A stretch of 64,000 nucleotides of DNA from Phymorhynchus buccinoides (taxonomy: Eukaryota > Mollusca > Gastropoda > Neogastropoda > Raphitomidae), in contig CM065706.1 in NCBI GenBank assembly GCA_017654935.2, positions 13,172,174-13,236,173 on the forward strand, written 5' to 3'. The notes under the pieces are model-generated. The model did no database searches, was not told the DNA's origin, and was given only the letters and a program-made list of their open reading frames with translations. Position 1 is the stretch's first letter; the number at the start of each line of letters is the position of its first letter. Both the position numbers and the translations under genes were made by a program. This document shows positions 1 to 12,154 of this stretch, one piece after another.

Positions 1-555
1 TTTAACAGTATATACATAAACCGTGGGATAGGTCCTGTAAGGCGTTCTGATCAAGATATCCTCCTCACGAAAAGACAAAAAACAACAGATTTATTCACAC
101 AATATATAGGCTAGAGGTACGAAAAGAGGCGGAGGTGGCAACATTAATATATCAATTTTTTTTCGTGGATGAAAAGGCATGATTGCGCGGGGGCAACAGT
201 TCAATGATGAAAAGGAACAAAAAAGATGGGTTAATTAAGAAAAGAAAACGGCAACACTTCTGCCACCAAAAACAAATACCAAAACATGAATTGTGGGGAT
301 GAATGAAGAGAAGGAATACAAATTGTTGAATACAAAAACAAAATACCCTCTCAGCAATCAATAATCCGACAAAACTTGCACATTTTTGCAAACAATACCA
401 ATGCCCTTTCCAACACACACCCCCACCCCACCCCACACCCTCACCTTCTTCCTTCCAGTCTCCTCACTTCAGTATCTCATTATTTGTTGTCGTACCACAG
501 CATCGTCTAACACAATCACACTCTTCCTAACATGGTTCTTGTACTCCTTTTTTAT

Positions 556-685
556 TTAAAGGGTGGCGTGTCTCTGGCTGTGACGTGATCTCCCAGGTGG
601 GAGCAACCCGCATTCCACAGAGACGCCTCCGAGACCATAAAGTATCGAATAATAAAATGGTATCAAAATGATGAATGCCTGTTAA
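556..685 (+). mobile_element. 3' end of a tRNA-headed SINE
   Basis: Only the shared 3' block (ATCTCCCAGGTGGGAGCAAC, CACAGAGACGCCTC) remains. Mirrored at 9155-9245; direct copy at 53032-53160. Confidence 0.6.
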
Positions 686-859
686 TGTTATGCCTGTTCA
701 TCCAAAGATCCGATTTTGATGGGAACAAAAGAATTAGGTGAAAAAAAAGGTTAAACAGCTTTTTGGACTTCTACATCGGCATTAGATCCGCAATTCACAT
801 GTTCCCTACGGAAACCCCATTCGCTTATAAAAAAAATAAGCAAATGGAATTGCAGACCT

Positions 860-1196
860 CCATGAGGATACCGGGGGGTCTGTCGTAAAAATGGTTCCCC
901 CACCTTCTGGAAGTTCTGTGCTTGTAACTTCCTCTAATCTGCCACTCTCTTTGACTCTGCCTTTTCCCTTTGCTTTCTGTCATCTGCTATCTTTCTGCCT
1001 TATTGGCCCCATTCTCCTGCCTTTTTTTTCAAAAAAAATCTTCCAAATAATTTTTCTCCTTTGAGCTCCTCCGAAATCGGAATGTGTCGGCTGTACGCAG
1101 CGGGGAGACCAGTGAAAACTGAAAACTGAAAACCGGACACATATGTACCTTACCCATTATGGCCATATGGCCTGGGAACGCAGAAGAAGAAGATGA
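860..1196 (+). mobile_element. SINE S1 (block A)
   Basis: Head CTCCATGAGGATACCGGGGG, tail CGCAGAAGAAGAAG. Mirrored at about 8575-8947, direct copy at 53333-53660. Confidence 0.72.
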
Positions 1197-1376
1197 TTTG
1201 TAGACGAGTTTCCGCGTGCGCTTATTTCCTAAATACGCATGGGTGCAACTACACCAAATGAAAAAACCTGAAAGGCCGGGGTCCAGGGGTAATGTCCCCC
1301 TGCAGCTGAAGCAACAATTGATTTATGAAGGTAGCTTAGTTTGCTTTTTCGCAATTTATACAAATGCTTATTTTAA

Positions 1377-1606
1377 CCCTTTCGCTGCCAGCCATATTTC
1401 AGCCAAAAAATGCCAAACGGGGTAGAGAAAAAATATCCGCAATATTGAGAATTCCTCTGTGACATGCATAAAATTAGGCCTATCCTTACCTCCCAAAACT
1501 AAGAGAATAGGACCTTCAAATACCAGGCCCTGATTTGATGCCTTTTAGTGGTGACATGGGTGTTAAACCACTGTGGTGCATAAATGCGACATTGGCGGTG
1601 AAAGGG
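1377..1606. mobile_element. TTAA-inserted MITE, family P (piggyBac-like)
   Basis: 230 bp, ends CCCTTTCGCTGCC and complement GGCGGTGAAAGGG, flanked by TTAA (1373-1376 and 1607-1610). CCC-initial ends and TTAA duplication are the signature of piggyBac-type elements. The commonest repeat in the window; an empty paralogous site lies at about 57990. Confidence 0.8.
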
Positions 1607-2068
1607 TTAAAGTGTTAGAAAAAAGACTGTGGACACAAAGATCTTGCTTGACAAATAGACGATTTTCTGAGAAAAAACAACCTAGAAGAGAGCACTTCGT
1701 GAAAATTAGAGTTGTTTACCTCCATTACTCGGTCAAATACCATAGCGACAATGGCAACAATGGCGTCGAAGCTTGAAACCGCAGTATGCGAGTCAGCGAC
1801 TTGCAAACATTTTGTAGAAAAATAAGGGGTGACCAGTTGCTACAAAGTGATAGAACTTGCAAACTGTGACATAAAAATATAAATGACATCAATTTCAGAA
1901 TGACGCACTGCGTTCTACATGCTGTGTCTCCTCAAACACAAGAAGCGAGGGCTGGGGATTTACCTGATGGCAGAGTAACTTCCCCTGTTTGACCGATTGA
2001 ATTAGGCAAGATAACTCCCACACACCATGAAATTACTCCCCTTAATTATTTCCGAACAATTCCTATTA

Positions 2069-2632
2069 CAGAAAAACCTCTATTTTAAGACTTCCAAAAT
2101 GTCCGGAAAAATCGGTCGTAAATTGGAGGGGTCGTATGACGGAGGTTTTCACTGGCAGCCGTAGAAAGAAAAAGTTCAGCACAGTTCATACTCTCTTCTT
2201 CATGTACACATACAATGACATATTAAAACTGGATTTGGGTCTTTCCAACTCCGTAGGATTGTGCAATCGATGTATTACAGTTTAGCTTCGCCGACTTCTG
2301 TTAATCACCTCCACTCTCGTCCAAAGTCAGTGGTTTTCTTTTTCAAAGTCAGTGGATTTCGTGCTTTTCCTACGCTTTCCGCCATCTTTTCTACAACCAG
2401 GGAAGCGACTACGCTTTCAGGCCCTCGACCGTGGTTGTTTCCCTTTGCTCGAAGTCTATGCAGACGACAGCAACGGTCGTAAAAACCAACAAAATGGCAG
2501 TCGTAAGTCGCGTTTTAGAGGAAGTCGTTTAAGAGAGGTCGTTTACATAGTCAAATGCATCCGTGCCAACAAATCCGGTCTCAAATAAGAGGTGGTCGCT
2601 TAACAGAGGGTCGTAAAATAGGGGTTTGTCTG
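2069..2632. mobile_element. TA-inserted MITE, family H
   Basis: 564 bp, ends CAGAAAAACCTCTATTTTAA and complement of CAGACAAACCCCTATTTTAC, flanked by TA. Mirrored at about 7120-7694, direct copy at 54533-55085. Open stretches inside are not protein-like. Confidence 0.65.
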
Positions 2633-2774
2633 TACAAAAGGAACTTCATCTTCTGGTAAAATTCAAAAACAGGAAATCCTTGTACACCAGGAAAAGTTGC
2701 ACCCATGAATACGTGTATGGAACTTGCGGATTGCTGATATAATGTGCACAGGCCCTAAAGTGGCCTGTTAATTA

Positions 2775-3109
2775 TTATTATTATTCTGCATTCCCAGGCC
2801 ATATGGCTATAATGGGCATGGTACGTATGTGTCTGGTTTTCAGTTTTCACTGGTCTCCCCCGCTAGCGTACAGCCGACACATTCCGATTTCTGAGGAACT
2901 CCAAGGAAAAAATTGGGAAGATTTTTTGGGGAAAAAAGGCAAGGAGAAGAATGGGGCCAATAAGGCAGAAAGATAGTTAGATGACAGCAAGCAAAGGGGA
3001 AAAGGCAGAGTCAAAGAGAGTGAAAGATTAGTGGAAATTACAAGCACAGAACTTCCAGAAGGTGGGGGGAACTATTTGTACGAAAGACCCCCAGTATCCC
3101 CACGGGGAA
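2775..3109 (-). mobile_element. SINE S1 with 12-bp target duplication (block A)
   Basis: 335 bp, tail (AAT)n; flanked by GCCTGTTAATTA at 2763-2774 and 3110-3121. A poly(A) run follows at 3125-3148. Direct copy at 55228-55563; mirrored at about 6628-6975. Confidence 0.78.
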
Positions 3110-3321
3110 GCCTGTTAATTAAGTAAAAAAAAAAAAAAAAAAAAAAAAAGTCCTACGTCTATAAGCTTTGTACCCCACCTACCTAACACACACACACCCA
3201 CCCCACACCCCTGCCGAATACGTTTTAGCAGCTTCGCTTTCTACTTTCCCCCAATAAGTTTGAGAAGTTGCTTTTTTCAGTTCTTCTTGCAAAACTTTGC
3301 TGCATTCTAGCGTTCTGCATT

Positions 3322-3480
3322 CTAGAAGTTTTGCTGCCGTTTCCTCTTGGCGTCGATGGCGTCCTGGATGGGCTGCCGCTTGGCCTGGTAGCGCGCGCGA
3401 AGCTCCTCGATCTCCCGCTCCATCTCGGGGTCAAGGTCAGTCAGCCGCTGCTCCAGCTCCTCGTACGCCAGCGTCCGCAA
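3322..3480 (-). CDS. STK3/4 (hippo): Orphan copy of the STK3/4 SARAH exon (block A)
   Basis: Full-length 159-bp copy of the terminal SARAH exon with an intact ctgacag acceptor and TAG stop; the encoded 52 residues match the copy at 55778-55936. Sequence upstream of it on its own strand is block A', an inverted copy of A, so none of the preceding STK3/4 exons are available to it in this window. It is therefore either an assembly duplicate or a stranded real copy that cannot encode the kinase here. Confidence 0.85.
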   Translation of the reverse strand: MRTLAYEELEQRLTDLDPEMEREIEELRARYQAKRQPIQDAIDAKRKRQQNF

Positions 3481-3580
3481 CTGTCAGAAACGGAAATCGA
3501 CAGCGTCATTTAACCCCCTTCACTGCCGGTGAAAATTCGAAAAAAGTGTTTTATGGATATTTTACGAACTATAACTAGTA

Positions 3581-3975
3581 CAGTGGAACCTCCCTTATAA
3601 GACCTTCAAATATAATCCGAAAAGAGGTCTTACAGGCCTCTGCAACTAGGGTTATTAACGCCCTTGACAGTGAGAGTGAATGCCCTTGCTGGTCAGTACT
3701 GACAAGGGCATTCACTCTTGCGAAAGGCAGCCATTTAGTGGCATCAAATAGGGTTATTGGTGAGTTATCCCCCTGTTTGGTCAGTACTAAACCATCTTCC
3801 CCCACCCACCAAGGGCATTCACTCTTGCAAAAGGTGTTCGTTGCAGACCCCAATAAGGGAGGTCTTCTAAGGGAGGTAATTTTAATACTTACAAAGAAGA
3901 ACAAGGTCTCAGAGAAGTAGGTCTTATGATAGGAGGGAGTCTCTAATGGGAGGTCTTATAAGGGTGGTTCCACTG
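3581..3975. mobile_element. Family C MITE with an internal palindromic insert
   Basis: TA-flanked, ends CAGTGGAACCTCCCTTATAA and complement. The centre holds a palindromic segment (GGGCATTCACTCTTGC and complement, GGTCAGTACTGACAAGG). Pieces of that segment recur alone at 63485-63690. Confidence 0.72.
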
Positions 3976-4553
3976 TATAAGGTACTTCATATTTTAACCC
4001 CTTCCCATATGTACTGTGTGACGTCATCGAGGATTTTCATGATTTTGCGGATTGCGGAAATGTGCGCATACCCAAAGGCCTGGTACACAGTACATCCGGA
4101 TTTTCTGGCGCGGAAATAATCAATGAGTAAAAGAAAGAAGGAAACAAATATACGGATATGGGGAAATACGGAAACACATGCATATATTTTTTCCCTCCTT
4201 TTTCTATTACGGATTGCGCACGGGTTTCCGCACAGAACATCCGCATTTATGTGTACAGTCTAAGAGAGAAAATGAAGCGCAATGAATTTTAATGTGAGGC
4301 CACCGACCCATACACATTTGGAGGTGTAACTAAAATATGCACACAACTAAAGCAAAAGCAAGTAAAGAACACAATGTTTAAGAACAATACTTTGACAGGC
4401 AAAAATGGATGCGGACACGACAAAATGATAGAATAGATCGCTTTTTAGGCAAGTTAAGGATTTACAAGTGGCATAAACTGTTTCCTTTGATGTAAGCATA
4501 GTATATTTAGAAACATAGCAATGTTTCTAGTAACTAAACAACTTTCACTTTAA

Positions 4554-5038
4554 CCCTTTCACCGCCAATGTCACATTTATGCACCACAATGGCTAAACAC
4601 CCATGTTCCTAAAAAGGCATCAAACCAGGTTCTGTTATCCAAAGAACCTATTTTAATGAATTTGGGGAGGTAAGGATAGGCCCAATGTTATGCTACATGT
4701 CGCAGAGAGAATTCCCAGTATTGCAAGTTCATCTTTTCTCTTTCTACCCATCTAAGCTTAAAAATATTTTATGCTGGAAAAAATGTTTAACCGGTGAAAG
4801 GGTAAACAGGTTTTCAGCCTCCAAATACTTTTAAGCTTAGCTGGGTAGAGAGAAAAGATGATCTGTAATATTATTAATTCCTCTGTGACATGTCATAACA
4901 CTATTAGGCCTATCTTTAGTTTACCTCCCAAAATTCATGAAAATAGGGTATTGAGATAACAGGCCCTGATTTGATGCCTTTTAGTGACATGGTGTTAAAC
5001 CATTGTGGTGCATAAATGTGACATGGGCGGTGAAAGGG
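4554..5038. mobile_element. Back-to-back family P MITEs at the palindrome centre
   Basis: Copy at 4554-4800 and inverted copy at about 4803-5038, joined by GAAAGGGTAAACAGG. Outer TTAA sites at 4550-4553 and 5039-5042 are intact; the shared central end is damaged. The single copy in A'' is at 57004-57241. Confidence 0.75.
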
Positions 5039-5692
5039 TTAAAGTGAAAGTTTTGTTTTACGTTACTAGAAACGTTGCTGTGTTTAAAATATACCATGCT
5101 TTTACAGCAAAGGGAACCGTTTATGCCACTTGTAAAATCCTTAACTTGCCTAACTAGCTGATCTATTCTATCATTGTTGGTCGTGTCCGCATCCATTTTT
5201 GCCTGTCAACGTATTGTTCTAAACATTGTGTTCTTTACCTGCTTTTTTGCTTTAGTTGTGTGCATATTTTTAGTTACACCTCCAAATGTGTATAGGTCGG
5301 TGACCTCACATTAAAATTCAATGCGTCATTCATTTTTCTCTCTAGACTGTACACATACATGCGGGATGATTCTGTTCGGAAAAAAAAAAAAACAAAACCC
5401 CCCCTTTTTTTTTTTTGGGGGGGGGGGCACCCCCCCTCCGCAAAAATCCGTAATAGAAAGGAGGGAAAAAATATATGCATGTGTTTCCGTATTTCCCCAT
5501 ATCCGTATAGTTGTTTCCTTCTTTCTTTTACTCATTGATTATTTCTACACAGAAATTCCGGATGTACTGTGTACCAGGCCACTTTGGGTATGCGCCACAT
5601 TTCCGCAATCCGCAAAATCATGAAAATCCTCGATGACGTTCAAACAGTACATATGGAAGGGGTGCTTCGTTAAAATATTGAAGTACCTTATA

Positions 5693-6095
5693 CAGTGGAA
5701 ACCACCCTTATAAGACCTCCCATTAGGAGACTCCTCTACTACATAAGACCTACTTCTCTGAGACCTTGTTCTTCTTTTGTAAGTATTAAAATTACCTCCC
5801 TTAGAAGACCTCCATTATTGGGGTCTGCAACGAACACCTTTTGCAAGAGTGGATGCCCTTGGTGGGTGGGGGAAGATGGTTCTAGTACAGACCAAAACAA
5901 GGACGTAACTCTCGTCAATAACCATATTTGATGTCACTAAATGGCTGCCTTTCGTAAGAGTGAATTCCCTTGTCAGTACTGACCATCAGGGGCAATTACT
6001 CTCACTGTCAAGTGCGTTAATAACCCTAGTTGCAGTGGCCTGTAAAGACCTCTTTTCGGATTATATTTGAAGGTCTTATAATGGCGGTTCCACTG
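5693..6095. mobile_element. Family C MITE (block A')
   Basis: Mirror of 3581-3975, with several substitutions in the ends (GGAAACCACCCTTATAAG). Confidence 0.7.
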
Positions 6096-6251
6096 TACTA
6101 GGTTATAGTGTCGTAAAATATCATAAAAAACACTTTTTTTCGAATTTTGACCGGCAGTGAAGGGGGTTTAAATGGTTTTTTTTTGGGGGGTTTTTTTTTT
6201 TTTTGTTTTTTTTTTTGGGTGGGGACGCTGTCGATTTCCTGTTTCTGACAG

Positions 6252-6410
6252 TTGCGGACGCTGGCGTACGAGGAGCTGGAGCAGCGGCTGACTGACCTTG
6301 ACCCCGAGATGGAGCGGGAGATCGAGGAGCTTCGCGCGCGCTACCAGGCCAAGCGGCAGCCCATCCAGGACGCCATCGACGCCAAGAGGAAACGGCAGCA
6401 AAACTTCTAG
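6252..6410 (+). CDS. STK3/4 (hippo): Orphan inverted copy of the STK3/4 SARAH exon (block A')
   Basis: Plus-strand copy of the terminal SARAH exon: acceptor ttctgacag ends at 6251, 52 codons follow (LRTLAYEELEQRL..RKRQQNF) and TAG is at 6408-6410. The coding part is intact, but the intron just upstream (6170-6235) is swollen by long T and G runs missing from the other two copies. In the left contig this should be the end of the allelic STK3/4 gene. The expected upstream exons are replaced by the fold-back into block A. Confidence 0.85.
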   Translation: MRTLAYEELEQRLTDLDPEMEREIEELRARYQAKRQPIQDAIDAKRKRQQNF

Positions 6411-6579
6411 AATGCAGAACGCTAGAATGCAGCAAAGTTTTGCAAGAAGAACTGAAAAAAGCAACTTCTCAAACTTATTGGGGGAAAGTAGAAAGCGAAG
6501 CTGCTAAAACGTATTCGGCAGGGGTGTGGGGTGGGTGTGTGTGTGTTAGGTAGGTGCGGGTACAAAGCTTATAGACGTA

Positions 6580-6616
<37 letters not shown>

Positions 6617-6627
6617 AATTAACAGGC

Positions 6628-6975
6628 TTCCCCGTGGAGATACCGGGGGGTCCTTTCGTACAAATAGTTCCCCCCACCTTATGGAAGTTCTGTGCTTTTG
6701 TAATTTCCACTAATCTTTCACTCTCTTTGACTCTGCCTTTTCCCTTTGCTTACCTGTCATCTAACTATCTTTCTGCCTTATTGGCCCCATTCTTCTCCTT
6801 GCCCTTTTAAAACAAACAAATCTTCCCAATTTTTCTCCTTGGAGCTCCTCAGAAATCAGAAATGTGTCAGCTGTACGCTAGCGGGGGGCGACCGCTAGTG
6901 AAAACTGAAAACACAGACACATGCGTACCTAGCCCATTATGGCCATATGGCCTGGGAATGCAGAATAATAATAAT
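6628..6975 (+). mobile_element. SINE S1 (block A')
   Basis: Mirror of 2775-3109, preceded by a T run at 6583-6612. Confidence 0.72.
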
Positions 6976-7119
6976 AATTAACAGTCCACTTTAGGGCCTG
7001 TGCACATTATATCAGCAATCCGCAAAGTTTCGTACACGTATTCATGGGTGCCACTTTTCCTGGTATACAAGGATTTCCCTTTTTTTTGAATTTTACCAGA
7101 AGATGAAGTTCCTTTTATA

Positions 7120-7694
7120 CAGACAAGCCCCTATTTTACGATCCTATGTTAAGCGACCACCTCTTATTTGAGAAAGGAGTTGTTGGCACAGATGCATTTT
7201 ACTATGTAAACGACCTCTCTTAAACGACTTCCTCTAAAACGCGACTTACGACTGCCAATTTGTTGGTTTTTAACGACCGTTGCTGTCGTCTGCATAGACT
7301 TCAAGCAAAGAGAAACAACCACGGTCAAGGGCCTGAAAGCGGAGTCGCTTCCCTTGTTGTAGATAAGATGGCGGAAAGCGGAGGAAAAGCTCGAAAACCA
7401 CTGACTTTGAAAAAGAAGACCACTGATTTTGGACGAGAGTGGAGGTGATTCACAGAAAGTCGGCGAAGTGAAACTGTAATACAACGATTGCACAATCCTA
7501 TGGTGTTGGAAAAACCCAAATCCAGTTTTATTATGTCATAATTTGTATGTGTGCATTGAAGAAGAGAGTATGAACTGTGCTGACCTTTTTCTTTCTACGG
7601 CTGCTAGTGAAAACCTCCGTCATACGACCCCTCCAAATTACGACCCGATTTTTCTGGACATTTTGGAAGTCTTAAAATAGAGGCTTCGTCTGGA
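7120..7694. mobile_element. Family H MITE (block A')
   Basis: Mirror of 2069-2632 with more substitutions, especially in the outer end (CTTCGTCTGGAC). Confidence 0.62.
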
Positions 7695-8162
7695 CTAGGA
7701 ATTGTTGGGAAATAATTAAGGGGAGTAATGTCGTGGTGTGTAGGAGTTATTTTGCCTAATTTCAATCGGTCAAACAGGGGGAAGTTACCTACTCTACCAT
7801 CAGGTAAATCCCCAGCCCTCGCTTCTTGTGTTTGAGGAGACACACAGCATGTAGAACGCAGTGCGTCATTCTGAAAATTGATGTCATTTATATTTTTATG
7901 TCACAGTTTGCAAGTTCTATCACTTTGTAGCAACTGGTCACCCCTTATTTTTCTACAAAATATTTGCAAGTCGCTGACTCGCATCCTGCGGTTTCAAGCT
8001 TCGACGCCATTGTTTCATTGTCGCTATGGTATTTGACCGAGTAATGGAGGTAAGCAACTCTAATTTTCACGAAGTGCTCTCTTCTAGGTTGTTTTTTCTC
8101 AGAAAATCGTCTATTTGTCAAGCAAGATCTTTGTGTCCACAGTCTTTTTTCTAACACTTTAA

Positions 8163-8389
8163 CCCTTTCACCGCCAATGTCGCATTTATGCACCACAGTG
8201 GTTTAACACCCATCTCACTAAAAGGCATCAAAACAGGGCCTGTTATCTGAAGACCCTATTTTCTTAGTTTTGGGAGGTAAGGATAGGCCCAATGTTATAT
8301 ATGTCACAGAGGAATTCTCAATATTGCGGATATTTTTTCTCTACCCCGTTTGGCATTTTTTGGCTGAAATATGGCTGACGGCGAAAGGG
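8163..8389. mobile_element. Family P MITE (block A')
   Basis: Mirror of 1377-1606; TTAA at 8159-8162 and 8390-8393. Confidence 0.78.
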
Positions 8390-8574
8390 TTAAAATAAGC
8401 ATTTGTATAAATTGCGAAAAAGCAAACTAAGCTACCTTCATAAATCAATTTTTGCTTCAGCTGCAGGGGGACATTACCCCTGGACCCCGGCCTTTCAGGT
8501 TTTTTTTTCATTTGGTGTAGTTGCACCCATGCGTATTTAGGAAATAAGCGCACGCGGAAAACTCGTCTACAAAT

Positions 8575-8947
8575 CATCTTCTTCTTCTGCGTTCCCAGGC
8601 CATAATGGGTAAGGTACATATGTGTCCGTTTCCCTTTTTTTTTTTTTTTTTTCCCGTTTTCAGTTTTCACTGGTCTCGCCCCGCTGCGTACAGCCGACAC
8701 ATTCCGATTTCGGAGGAGCTCAAAGGAGAAAATTTTTGCGAGGAAGATTTTTTTTTTTGAGAAAAAAGGCAGGAGAATGGGGCCAATAAGTCAGAAAGAT
8801 AGCAGATGACAGAAAGCAAAGGGAAAAGGGCAGAGGTCAAAGAGAGTGGCAGATTAGAGGAAGTTACAAGCACAGAACTTCCAGAAGGTGGGGGAACCAT
8901 TTTTTTTTACGAGCGCAGACCCCCCGTTATCCTCATGGAGGTCTGCA
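8575..8947 (-). mobile_element. SINE S1 (block A')
   Basis: Mirror of 860-1196; carries an extra T run at 8635-8652. Confidence 0.7.
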
Positions 8948-9803
8948 ATTCCATTTGCTTATTTTTTTTATAAGCGAATGGGGTTTCCGTAGGGAACATG
9001 TGAATTGCGGATCTAATGCCGATGTAGAAGTCCAAAAAGCTGTTTAACCTTTTTTTTCACCTAATTCTTTTGTTCCCATCAAAATCGGATCTTTGGATGA
9101 ACAGGCATAACATTAACAGGCATTCATCATTTTGATACCATTTTATTATTCGATACTTTATGGTCTCGGAGGCGTCTCTGTGGAATGCGGGTTGCTCCCA
9201 CCTGGAGAGATCACGTCACAGCCAGAGACACGCCACCCTTTAAATAAAAAAGGAGTACAAGAACCATGTTAGGAAGAGTGTGATTGTGTTAGACGATGCT
9301 GTGGTACGACAACAAATAATGAGATACTGAAGTGAGGAGACTGGAAGGAAGAAGGTGAGGGGTGGGGTGGGGTGGGGTGGGGGTGTGTGTTGGAAAGGGC
9401 ATTGGTATTGTTTGCAAAAATGTGCAAGTTTTGTCGGATTATTGATTGCTGAGAGGGTATTTTGTTTTTGTATTCAACAATTTGTATTCCTTCTCTTCAT
9501 TCATCCCCACAATTCATGTTTTGGTATTTGTTTTTGGTGGCAGAAGTGTTGCCGTTTTCTTTTCTTAATTAACCCATCTTTTTTGTTCCTTTTCATCATT
9601 GAACTGTTGCCCCCGCGCAATCATGCCTTTTCATCCACGAAAAAAAATTGATATATTAATGTTGCCACCTCCGCCTCTTTTCGTACCTCTAGCCTATATA
9701 TTGTGTGAATAAATCTGTTGTTTTTTGTCTTTTCGTGAGGAGGATATCTTGATCAGAACGCCTTACAGGACCTATCCCACGGTTTATGTATATACTGTTA
9801 AAA

Positions 9804-10044
9804 CCCTTTCAATGCCAGCCATTTTTCAGCCAAAACTTTCCATAAAACTTACCTGGATAGAGAAAAGATTCTGTCTGCAATATTGGGGGATTCCTCTGTG
9901 GCATGCATAAAATAGGGCCTGTCCTTACCTCCCAAAATGAAGAACATAATGTCACTGGATACCAGACCCTCATTTGAATGCCTTTCAGTGACATGGGTGT
10001 TAAATCATTGTGGTGCAAAAGAGGCGACAGTGGCGGTGAAAAGG
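9804..10044. mobile_element. Family P MITE, diverged
   Basis: Ends CCCTTTCAATGCC and GGCGGTGAAAAGG; TTAA on both sides, the left one followed by two extra A. It sits at the A'/B boundary and is mirrored at 52238-52475. Confidence 0.72.
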
Positions 10045-10189
10045 TTAAAAAAACAAAAAAACGCAATGACGTTTTGAAAGGTCAGTGTAACATAACCCCT
10101 ACTGATTCTGGGCGTGGCACACTGGAAAGGTAGTGTACAGTTAACGCACCTTTCAAACTGAATGAATTGTCCTAGGAACAACCTTTTAA

Positions 10190-10761
10190 AGGTGGAACCT
10201 GACGGATGAGTTTTTGCAAGAAACACGTCAAGATCATCAGAAAAACAACCTTTTCAAGGATCGGAACACTCACTTTGCTCTGGTTTCCTAGAATTTAAAT
10301 AGCCAAAACTGCGATTCCTCCTTGGTGGAGATGCTGGAGATAGTAGCCATTTTGGACGGGGTGGGTGAAGGTCACTCATTGTGGTTGAAGCGTTTTATTT
10401 TTTGGTAGTGCAGTAAAAAAAATAAAAATTGGATCTGTTTCCTTTGTTGTGAGCGAAACTCCTTTACATAATCTGTATAAAATTAAAAAAACCAATAACA
10501 AACGGCTTGTATTGCGAAAATGTTTTGTGCAAAACGATTTGGTCTAAACTCAGGCGACCATTAGAAAAGAGAAGGCACATGCCTTCTCTTTCAGTGAAAT
10601 AATTTGACTTCCAGCACCTCCGCCAAGGAGGAATCGCCGATTTTTGACGGTTTGATTTGTAGGAAACCAGAGCAAAGTGAGTGTTGTAATCTCTGTAAAA
10701 GGTGTTTCCTGGTGATCTCGACGTGTTTTTCTTGCAAAAACTCATCCGTCAGGGTGGCTCT
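10190..10761. mobile_element. Family F MITE
   Basis: 572 bp, ends AGGTGGAACCTGACGGATGA and complement of AGAGCCACCCTGACGGATGA; TTAA at 10186-10189 and 10762-10765. Mirrored at 51527-52092. Confidence 0.74.
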
Positions 10762-10932
10762 TTAAGTAACAAATTCTGACATTCTCATTCCTTCTATCAG
10801 TTTTTCTGAAATTGTTTTTGGTATGCAAATAGATAATGATAAGTTCAAACTCGTTGCGTTTATTTTTATTTTTTGAACACTTAAAAAGTTTTTGAACTTT
10901 TTTTTATAGTAATGCTGTCAGTGAGATTTTAA

Positions 10933-11150
10933 AGATCCACCAGATCACGTGTTAAAATCACGTGTTTTCCCTCTTATAACTGGAAATAAATCTTGTTTTG
11001 ACCAAGTCTGACTCCCATATAAATGGCCCCAAATTCAAACCGACAAATCAGTTTAAAGAGCAGCCTCAATTTAAATATGCGGACAATTCGTATGTGGGTC
11101 ACAGTTACCCTGAAAAAAACAAGGGACTTAATCATGGCTTAACTGGGTCT
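10933..11150. mobile_element. TTAA-inserted MITE, family G
   Basis: 218 bp, ends AGATCCACCAGATCACGTG and complement of AGACCCAGTTAAGCC, TTAA on both sides. Mirrored at 51140-51354. Confidence 0.68.
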
Positions 11151-12150
11151 TTAAGATTTAGGCCTTTTTCGTTTTTAGATTAATCGATGGTTGAACATCT
11201 GTCGTTGTTCCTCCTTTCTCCGTTGCATATCCAGGTTTAGTGAAGATTTGTTTGTTCTGACGGTCTTCCTAACCGTGTTGAAATAATTTGCTGGTTACTT
11301 AACGACTATATTGGGAGATTTTGCTGGCGATTATGAAGAATTTGCGTCCCGCGTTTGTGAAAGAACTGTTTCTGGTCAAAAATGTTGTTTTCGCCGTGTG
11401 CTAGACATACAGACATTAAGTCAAAATTGGTCAACTTCGATGTGTTGGACTTACCAGTTGATCAAGGCAAGCTGCATCATCTAACAAAGCTGTAAAACAA
11501 CAATTTGCAAAGATAAAACACTGATGGTGAACCCAAAATGAACGAAAAAATGACCCATGAAATGACCGAAATATTGAGTTTTCCATTCCTTATGTGAAGT
11601 GACGTCTTTCGACTTAACGTCTCTTTGTTTTGCGCATGGCGATTTACTGTGTTCACAAAATTGTCACTTACTCAAGTCAAAGGATGAAATAGCAGTCGTA
11701 ATGTGTTTTTTTCCGTTTCTGTACTGACTTTAGGCCTCTTGAACAAACAAGAGAAAACAGAGAGAATTCTGTTTGATGATTTAAACTGAACTATATTGTA
11801 TTAATAAGTTTGTGCTTAACATCTGATAGATCTATCATCAGCTGTTTTAATTCCGGATTGAAATAGGAACAACAGATATGTTTCCTAACAAAGTGCCTAC
11901 CAGACAGAAAAAAAATCTTTGATTTTTGAGTGTCAGATTGAATGCGTTTTAGACTTGTGTGTTTATAATTTTTGTGCTTGTTTAAAAAATAATCTCTTTA
12001 ATTGACAGTCGTCATGAAGTGGTTTTGTTGTTGTTGGTGACCATGCAAATAACAGGGGAAAAAAGAAGTCCACTAATCTTGACGGACGTCTTTAGTTAGG
12101 ACAGCAGGGACAATATGCATAAAAGAAACCCCCAGTTTAATCATGATTTT
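11151..12150. other. Low-copy AT-rich intergenic sequence
   Basis: No ORF, splice pattern or RNA gene that I can support. Contains a dispersed repeat at 11385-11610 and is mirrored at 50150-51139. Confidence 0.6.
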
Positions 12151-12154
12151 AAAT

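Larger units (their letters stand above)
1..4802. repeat. Inverted/direct duplication block A
   Basis: Reverse complement of 4803-9803 and direct copy of 52477-57245. Position 1 (tttaacagtatatac) matches 52477. Differences between A and A'' are scattered substitutions and small indels, such as an 8-bp deletion at 55080 relative to 2620. The block contains a SARAH exon, a SINE, and several MITEs. Confidence 0.9.
4803..9803. repeat. Inverted duplication block A'
   Basis: Mirror of block A; the turning point is near 4802 inside back-to-back copies of a TTAA element. This arm is about 200 bp longer than A. The extra length is partly in low-complexity runs (5380-5440 and 6170-6235) that A and A'' lack. 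Confidence 0.88.

Noticed and set aside
152..436. 94-codon open frame repeated in three blocks (also 9355-9651 and 52628-52912)
   Set aside because: Conserved only because the DNA is duplicated; composition is Phe/Leu-rich translation of AT-rich DNA with no recognisable domain.
3268..3578. Plus-strand open frames across the SARAH exon region
   Set aside because: They are antisense shadows of the minus-strand SARAH exon, which has family-specific residues, an acceptor and a stop.
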